In this document: positions 7,037 to 10,981 of the stretch, piece by piece
Layout of the letters: the number at the start of each line of letters is the position of its first letter
Numbering within the stretch: the stretch's first letter is position 1
Origin: Methanoregula sp.
Lineage (GTDB): Archaea > Halobacteriota > Methanomicrobia > Methanomicrobiales > Methanospirillaceae
Direction of reading: 5' to 3'
Assembly: GCA_022710665.1 (NCBI GenBank)
Contig: JAKLGN010000029.1
Span: 1-10,981, forward strand
Length of the DNA: 10,981 nt
Notes under the pieces: model-generated
The model's database searches: none
The model's input: the letters and a program-made list of their open reading frames with translations, nothing else
What the model was told of the DNA's origin: nothing
Program-made: the position numbers and the translations under genes

Positions 7037-8818
7037 ATGACTATGGACGGATATGCAGGTAGGATAGCTTATGCCGATCTTTCGGCAGGGAACGTTACGA
7101 TCAAGCCCACACCCCCGGAACTCAAGAAGCAGTATATCGGTGGGCGGGGTTTTGGCATCCGCTTCCTGACCGACATGGTGGATCCGAAGACCGATCCCTT
7201 GGGCGAAAAGAATATTCTCGTATTCGCAGCAGGACCGCTGACCGGCACCGGCATCCCTCTCGGGAGCCGGTACGAGGTCTCAACCATCTCGCCGCTCTCG
7301 GGAACTGCCATGAGCGGAAACAGCGGGGGGGTCTTTGGCTGGAAGATGAAGAAGGCGGGGTTCGATGCTGTTGTTGTCACCGGCAGGTCAAGGAGGCCGC
7401 TGTGGCTCTTTTTGGATCATGGCATGGCAGAGCTCCGCGATGCGTCTTCGCTCTGGGGTATGACCACGGGGCAGACAACGGACGCGATCGTCAAAGATCT
7501 TGGCGACCAGAGCGTCCGCGTTGCCTGCATCGGGCCGGCCGGGGAAAATAAAGTACTGTATGCCTGCATAATCAACGAGAAGACGAGGGCTGTCGGGCGC
7601 GGGGGTGCCGGGGCGGTCATGGGATCCAAGAACCTCAAAGCGATTGCAGCAAGGGGAGACCTGCCCATCAGGCCGGCGGATGAGGCACAGCTCAACGTGG
7701 TCAAAGAACGCGTGAAGAAGAAGATTACCGAGAACGGGATCGAGCAGGCGCTGCAGAAATACGGCACAGCGGTGCTCGTCAATATCATCAACGAGAACTA
7801 TGTCCTGCCTACCCGGAACTTCCAGACCGCCCATTTCCCGGCAGCGGAGAAGGTCTCCGGCGAGACCATGGCAGCAACCATCCTCAAGCAGAACAAGGGC
7901 TGCTTCTCCTGCATCGTGAAGTGTGGCCGGGTCTGCGAATTCGATGGTGAGCACGGGGAAGGACCCGAGTACGAGCCAGACTGGGCGTTCGGGCCGGACT
8001 GCGGGATCGACGACCTCAAGGCTGTTGCCCGGGCAAACAACATCTGCAACGAGTACGGTCTTGACGCGATCTCGGCGCCGACAACGATAGCCTGTCTGAT
8101 GGAGATGGCAGAGAAAGGGTATGTCACCCATCCCATCCGCTTCGGTGATGCAAAGGGCATGCTCTTACTGCTGGAGCAGATTGTAAAACGCGAAGGTATC
8201 GGTAATGAACTTGCTGCAGGCTCCTTCAGGTTTGCAACGAAATACGGCCACCCCGAATGCTCGATGAGCTCCAAGATGCAGGAACTGCCGGCCTATGACC
8301 CCCGGGGAATCCAGGGATACGGGCTTGCGACTGCCACCTCGGTCCGCGGCGGGGACCACGTGTACGGATACCTGATCTCACCCGAGATCCTTGGTGCTCC
8401 CGAGAAACTGGACCCGCTCATCACCAAGGGGAAAGCCCCGTGGGTCCGGACATTCCAGGACCTGTCGGCAGCCATCGATGCATCAGGTATGTGTCTCTTC
8501 ACCTCGTTTGCGCTGGGTGCAGAGGACTACGCAGACCTTATCACCGCGACCACAGGCATGAAGACAGACCCGGCCGGCCTGCTCATGATCGGCGAACGGA
8601 TCTGGAACCTCCAGAAACTCTACAATATCCGACGCGGGTTCGGCAGGAAGGATGACACGCTGCCGGCCCGTCTCCTGAACGAACCCTTAAAGGAAGGACC
8701 GGCTGCCGGGCAGGTCTGGCGGGGCGGGGAGATGCTCGACGACTATTACACCCTCCGGGGATGGGACCGGGAAGGAACGCCTTCAACGGAGAAACAAAAA
8801 GAACTGGGACTGATGTAA
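7037..8818 (+). CDS. aor: Aldehyde:ferredoxin oxidoreductase family tungstoenzyme
   Basis: A cytosolic tungsten-bis-pterin enzyme expected to oxidise an aldehyde to the acid with ferredoxin as acceptor; the exact substrate is not readable. Length (about 593 residues) fits the family. Numbering from the GTG at 7034: the N-terminal domain has QYIGGRGFGIRFL (33-45), GPLTGTGIP (67-75) and RAVGRGGAGAVMGSKNLKAI (185-204). The 4Fe-4S ligands are Cys290, Cys293 and Cys297 (CxxCxxxC) plus Cys487 in DASGMC. DPRGIQGYGLATATSVRGGDH (422-442) is the pterin-binding-type signature. All key motifs are intact, so the enzyme should be functional. Start is uncertain among GTG 7034, ATG 7037 and ATG 7043; there is no clear ribosome binding site, and the nearby TATA element implies a short leader. 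A MoaD-like gene follows, a pairing often seen with this family. The subfamily (AOR, FOR, GOR or other) is undetermined. Confidence 0.95.
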   Translation: MTMDGYAGRIAYADLSAGNVTIKPTPPELKKQYIGGRGFGIRFLTDMVDPKTDPLGEKNILVFAAGPLTGTGIPLGSRYEVSTISPLSGTAMSGNSGGVFGWKMKKAGFDAVVVTGRSRRPLWLFLDHGMAELRDASSLWGMTTGQTTDAIVKDLGDQSVRVACIGPAGENKVLYACIINEKTRAVGRGGAGAVMGSKNLKAIAARGDLPIRPADEAQLNVVKERVKKKITENGIEQALQKYGTAVLVNIINENYVLPTRNFQTAHFPAAEKVSGETMAATILKQNKGCFSCIVKCGRVCEFDGEHGEGPEYEPDWAFGPDCGIDDLKAVARANNICNEYGLDAISAPTTIACLMEMAEKGYVTHPIRFGDAKGMLLLLEQIVKREGIGNELAAGSFRFATKYGHPECSMSSKMQELPAYDPRGIQGYGLATATSVRGGDHVYGYLISPEILGAPEKLDPLITKGKAPWVRTFQDLSAAIDASGMCLFTSFALGAEDYADLITATTGMKTDPAGLLMIGERIWNLQKLYNIRRGFGRKDDTLPARLLNEPLKEGPAAGQVWRGGEMLDDYYTLRGWDREGTPSTEKQKELGLM

Positions 8819-8834
8819 CGGGGATGTTTATGGA

Positions 8835-8875
8835 GGGGGGTAGTGTGCCGTTTGTGGGAGCATGCCATATCCCCC
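8835..8875. repeat. GC-rich inverted repeat in the AOR-MoaD spacer
   Basis: GGGGGGTA (8835-8842) can pair with TATCCCCC (8868-8875) with one G-U pair and a 25-nt loop. It lies 17 bases after the AOR stop. There is no following T-tract, so it may be an RNA-processing or stability element rather than a terminator. Confidence 0.35.
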
Positions 8876-8891
8876 TGCCACAATGAAAGGA

Positions 8892-8900
8892 CTAAAAAAG
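8892..8900 (+). promoter_or_regulatory. Possible own promoter of the MoaD-like gene
   Basis: CTAAAAAAG lies about 27 bases before the ATG at 8923, the spacing expected for a TATA box giving a leaderless transcript; no ribosome binding site precedes that ATG. This is weak, pattern-only evidence, and read-through from the AOR gene is equally likely. Confidence 0.25.
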
Positions 8901-8922
8901 GATCCCGTGATACCAGAAGAAC

Positions 8923-9222
8923 ATGACTGAGAGCGGGAACCGCATCACCATAACCGTCAAGTCGTTCGCCACGTTACGGGAGGTCATGGATGCCCAGCTC
9001 CGCATGAAGGTTATGGAAGGTGCAACCATCCGCTCGCTGTTCGTCGAACTGTGCGGACGGTATGAAGGCCTTGACGAGCGGTTGTTTGCCGGTCCGGGAA
9101 CTTTCCGGGACTATGTCAACATTCTCAAAAACGGCAGGAACATCCAGTTCCTGGCCGGGCTCGACACCCCTCTTGAAGATGGTGACACCATTGCAATGTT
9201 TCCGCCACTGGCCGGGGGGTAA
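8923..9222 (+). CDS. moaD: MoaD/ThiS-family sulfur carrier protein
   Basis: A 99-residue ubiquitin-like protein. MoaD carries a thiocarboxylate on its C-terminal glycine and donates sulfur to make the dithiolene of molybdopterin. The sequence opens with a beta strand (RITITVKSFATLREV), has LFVELCGRYEGLDERLF in the middle and ends with VNILKNGRNIQFLAGLDTPLEDGDTIAMFPPLAGG (described by parts: VNILKNGRNI at about 65-74, LEDGDTIAMFPP at about 84-95, terminal Gly98-Gly99). The exposed Gly-Gly terminus and the DGD-F-P-P pattern are diagnostic. It is somewhat longer than E. coli MoaD (81), as is common in archaea. Its position 104 bp after the AOR stop suggests a role in the tungstopterin cofactor of that enzyme, or an accessory subunit-like role; the second is speculative. 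A terminator follows at 9300-9319. Confidence 0.92.
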   Translation: MTESGNRITITVKSFATLREVMDAQLRMKVMEGATIRSLFVELCGRYEGLDERLFAGPGTFRDYVNILKNGRNIQFLAGLDTPLEDGDTIAMFPPLAGG

Positions 9223-9260
9223 AGGCTTCAGGGTCACGAACGCTGCCTTGTCCGGAGGCC

Positions 9261-9287
9261 CGGAAGGAAGATATGGCAATGCCTTCC
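9261..9287. repeat. Inverted repeat upstream of the terminator
   Basis: CGGAAGG (9261-9267) pairs with CCTTCCG (9282-9288) across a 14-nt loop. It lies between the MoaD-like gene and the terminator and may add to 3'-end structure of that transcript. Confidence 0.4.
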
Positions 9288-9299
9288 GTCATGAAATCC

Positions 9300-9319
9300 C
9301 CGGGACTTCCCGGTTTTTT
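9300..9319 (+). terminator. Intrinsic-type terminator after the MoaD-like gene
   Basis: CCGGG (9300-9304), a 4-nt loop ACTT, CCCGG (9309-9313) and then six T residues. It is the clearest terminator in the window and marks the end of the AOR/MoaD transcription unit, separating it from the broken transporter gene. Confidence 0.75.
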
Positions 9320-9345
9320 ATGTCGTAAAAAAATCCGATCTGATA

Positions 9346-10258
9346 TTGGACAACTATCTGACGGGTTCTGGCGGAGAGGATGAGCACCACCTGCCGAAGA
9401 AGTCGCTGAAGAGAGCCATCGCGCTCATTGCTGTGATCTTCTTTGTCGAGGTTGCCGTGGTCGGGCTTGTGTCGGTATCCCTCTCCCTGCTCGGCGATGC
9501 AGCACACGTGCTGCAGGATGTTGTCGCACTCATCATCTCTCTTGGAGCGATCATCATGGCCGGGTGGCTGCCCACACCGATGCGGACGTTCGGTTACCAC
9601 CGCGTGGAGATCGGGGCTGCGGTCGTGAACGGGTTCTTCCTTATCGGGGTCAGCGGGGTGATTGTTTATGAAGCGCTTGCCCGGTTCTCCTCCCCCGCCC
9701 GATCTACAGTACTCTCATGATCGCGGTTGCCGTGGTCGGGCTTGTGGCGAACCATTCCGCGATGTATGTCCTCCACGGGAGTCATGACCTGAACGTGAAG
9801 AGCGTGTTCCTGCATGTGCAAAGCGATACGTTCTCATCTGTTGCGGTTATCGCTGCAGCGCCTGGATTGCCTTCACCGCCAGACCTTTCCTGATCCCCTC
9901 CTCAGTATCGTCATCGAGATCCTGGTCCAGGTTTCGTCATTCTCGCTCCTCCGGGACGCATTTTTTAATCCTTCTCCAGTTCGCACCCCGCGATATCGAT
10001 ATGGATGAAGTGAAAAGGGAGATTGAATCGGTGGGCGGCGTTTACGGGGTCCATAATGTCCATCTCTGGACCCCCTGTTCGAATATCAACGTTCTCGATG
10101 CCCATGGCTATTACTGCGAGACCGATGCCCGGCGGTTCGAAGAGATCAAAGCAGAAATTAATCGCCGGCCGGAAAAGTTCCGCATACGGCACTCGACTCT
10201 GGAGTTTGAGTGGCACAAATGCGGGGGCTGCCGGATTGTGCAGGAACTCAGGGACTGA
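9346..10258 (+). pseudogene. Cation diffusion facilitator (CDF) transporter, broken by four indels
   Basis: CDF proteins export Zn2+ or similar metals in exchange for protons. The pieces together cover a full-length protein: N-terminus and first membrane helices with DAAHVLQD (HxxxD metal site in TM2; His54, Asp58) in frame from 9346 to about 9700; MIAVAVVGLV to VAVIAAA with LHVQSDT (HxxxD of TM5; His codon 9813, Asp codon 9825) in a second frame; AWIAFT in a third (9860-9877); QTFPDPLLSIVIEILV to LLRDAF in the first frame again (9880-9963); then ILLQFAPRDIDMDEVKREIES and the cytosolic C-terminal domain to 10258. Breaks lie at about 9691-9705, 9858-9861, 9876-9880 (each fits a lost base) and 9961-9967 (one extra T in a T6 run). 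Each piece still reads as good CDF sequence, so the damage is recent, or they are base-calling errors. The start is a TTG at 9346; no better start is seen. Confidence 0.85.
10001..10258 (+). other. C-terminal domain of the broken CDF gene, open from an internal ATG
   Basis: The final piece is intact for 85 codons from an ATG that also encodes the natural Met of DIDMDEVKREIE. It contains the ferredoxin-like cytosolic domain of CDF proteins (VYGVHNVHLWT, then IRHSTLEFEW) and ends with HKCGGCRIVQELRD, a Cys/His cluster able to bind metal. Without its own promoter or ribosome binding site I treat it as part of the pseudogene, but free-standing translation cannot be excluded. Confidence 0.4.
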
Positions 10259-10302
10259 CTGCCCTTCACCATCTTCCCGTGGTCTTCCTTGTTTCCACCA
10301 AA

Positions 10303-10312
10303 AAACCTTAAG
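10303..10312 (+). promoter_or_regulatory. Possible promoter of the PP2C gene
   Basis: CCAAAAAACCTTAAG holds a weak TATA-like core about 29 bases before the GTG at 10337, spacing that would give a leaderless or nearly leaderless mRNA; no ribosome binding site precedes the GTG. Low certainty. Confidence 0.3.
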
Positions 10313-10336
10313 TCCCCTCACTCCCTCTTCTCTAAC

Positions 10337-10981
10337 GTGATCCTTCACTTCTGTGCATTATCAGAAAAAAATGACCGTGATGTCAACGAGGACTCGTTCT
10401 GTGCAGATCGTATTGGTGACTATTATGTTTTCGCCATTGCTGACGGTCTTGGTGGCCATGCAGCGGGAGAGGTGGCGAGTGCTCTTGCTATAGAATGCCT
10501 GAAAAATGCAATGAAATTCTGCGACGGTGACCTGAAAGAAACCCTGTGCGGGGCCGTATATAACGCTTGCGACCAGATCCTTGCCCATGCCAAAAAATTT
10601 CCCGAAAAGGAGGGGATGGCGACAACGCTCATCGCGGCAGTGGTTGATGATTCGCTCAGCTGCACGCTTGTGAATGTGGGCGATTGCCGTGCCCATTGTA
10701 TCACAGCAAATGACGTGAAAACCACCAAAGATCATTCCTATGTGAACCAGCTTGCTGATAGGGGTGAAGTGGAACCTGAAGATATATGGCAGCATCCGCT
10801 GTCGATGGTCCTGACCCAGGCACTGGGCGATCCCGATATTGATGTGATCCCGGATTTTTATGAATTCGATCTGCACGATACGTTTCTTCTGATAAGTTCC
10901 GACGGGCTGCATGATTTTGTCAGGAAAGAGCGGATACAGGAGCTTGTCCTGGAAAAGGGGACAGATCCTGAGAAAACATGT
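10337..10981 (+). CDS. PP2C-type Ser/Thr protein phosphatase, N-terminal part (cut by window edge)
   Basis: A cytosolic metal-dependent (PPM/PP2C) phosphatase; 215 codons are visible, with no stop before the edge, against about 240-280 for bacterial and archaeal single-domain members. Motifs in order: NEDSF (17-21), ADGLGGHAAGEVAS (35-48) with Asp36 and Gly37 as metal-site residues, GMATTLIAAVV (93-103), VNVGDCRAHCI (112-122), TKDHSYVNQLADRGEV (130-145), LTQALGDPDI (159-168) and LLISSDGLHDFV (184-195), with Asp189 as a further metal ligand. The last DN motif lies off-window. The family's usual VGDSR reads VGDCR here, and nine Cys residues occur by residue 121, more than usual. The GTG at 10337 is chosen because it opens the frame closest to the expected N-terminus (MILHFCALSEKN); no ATG precedes the NEDSF motif in frame. 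Such phosphatases often sit beside kinases, FHA or VWA proteins; the next gene is unseen. Confidence 0.92.
   Translation, partial: MILHFCALSEKNDRDVNEDSFCADRIGDYYVFAIADGLGGHAAGEVASALAIECLKNAMKFCDGDLKETLCGAVYNACDQILAHAKKFPEKEGMATTLIAAVVDDSLSCTLVNVGDCRAHCITANDVKTTKDHSYVNQLADRGEVEPEDIWQHPLSMVLTQALGDPDIDVIPDFYEFDLHDTFLLISSDGLHDFVRKERIQELVLEKGTDPEKTC

Noticed and set aside
7388..8131. Minus-strand open frame of 247 codons
   Set aside because: Lies wholly inside the AOR gene, which has all its catalytic motifs; long antisense frames are common in GC-rich genes.
9223..9300. Possible molybdenum/tungsten cofactor riboswitch beside the MoaD-like gene
   Set aside because: It lies after, not before, the cofactor gene, and I cannot match the conserved core of the Moco motif; the hairpins here are better explained as 3'-end structure.
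10361..10912. Minus-strand open frame of 183 codons
   Set aside because: Antisense to the PP2C gene, whose motifs are complete and in order; the plus-strand reading is far better supported.

Overview
The window looks like a chromosomal segment from a hydrogenotrophic methanogenic archaeon, most likely of the order Methanomicrobiales (Methanoregula or a relative). The firm evidence is a run of mtr genes for the Na+-translocating methyl-H4MPT:coenzyme M methyltransferase in the archaeal order mtrE-D-C-B-A. Archaeal-type promoters, an archaeal lipoprotein signal and a tungsten-type aldehyde oxidoreductase with its MoaD-like partner fit this. The order-level placement is inference from protein flavour, not from a search.

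Layout: (1) 1-3338, minus strand: mtrE, mtrD, mtrC, mtrB and the N-terminal part of mtrA, tightly packed with 1-10 nt gaps or a 4-nt overlap and good ribosome binding sites; mtrA runs off the left edge, and further mtr genes are expected beyond it. (2) 3339-3897: a 559-bp, comparatively AT-rich non-coding stretch with the mtr promoter at its left end and several inverted repeats, including two mutually exclusive hairpins, in the rest. (3) 3898-5341, minus strand: a small two-helix membrane protein with three clustered N-glycosylation sequons, and a lipoprotein with a Gly/Ser/Cys-rich tail; neither has a function I recognise. (4) 5565-6851, minus strand: a GntP-family permease, followed by a branched inverted repeat that could be its terminator. 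(5) 7037-9222, plus strand, divergent from the permease: an aldehyde:ferredoxin oxidoreductase family tungstoenzyme and a MoaD-like protein ending in Gly-Gly, closed by a clear intrinsic-type terminator. (6) 9346-10258, plus strand: a cation diffusion facilitator gene broken by four small indels. (7) 10337 to the right edge, plus strand: the first 215 codons of a PP2C-type protein phosphatase.

The Mtr genes are core energy metabolism: methyl transfer from tetrahydromethanopterin to coenzyme M coupled to Na+ export. The AOR/MoaD pair is an enzyme plus a putative sulfur carrier for its pterin cofactor; the divergent organic-acid-type permease may serve the same metabolism, but that is inferred from position only. 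The CDF pseudogene and the PP2C gene appear to be separate units. I see no mobile element, CRISPR array, rRNA or tRNA. The points most worth following are the recently broken CDF gene, the structured non-coding region upstream of mtr, and the AOR-MoaD-permease neighbourhood.
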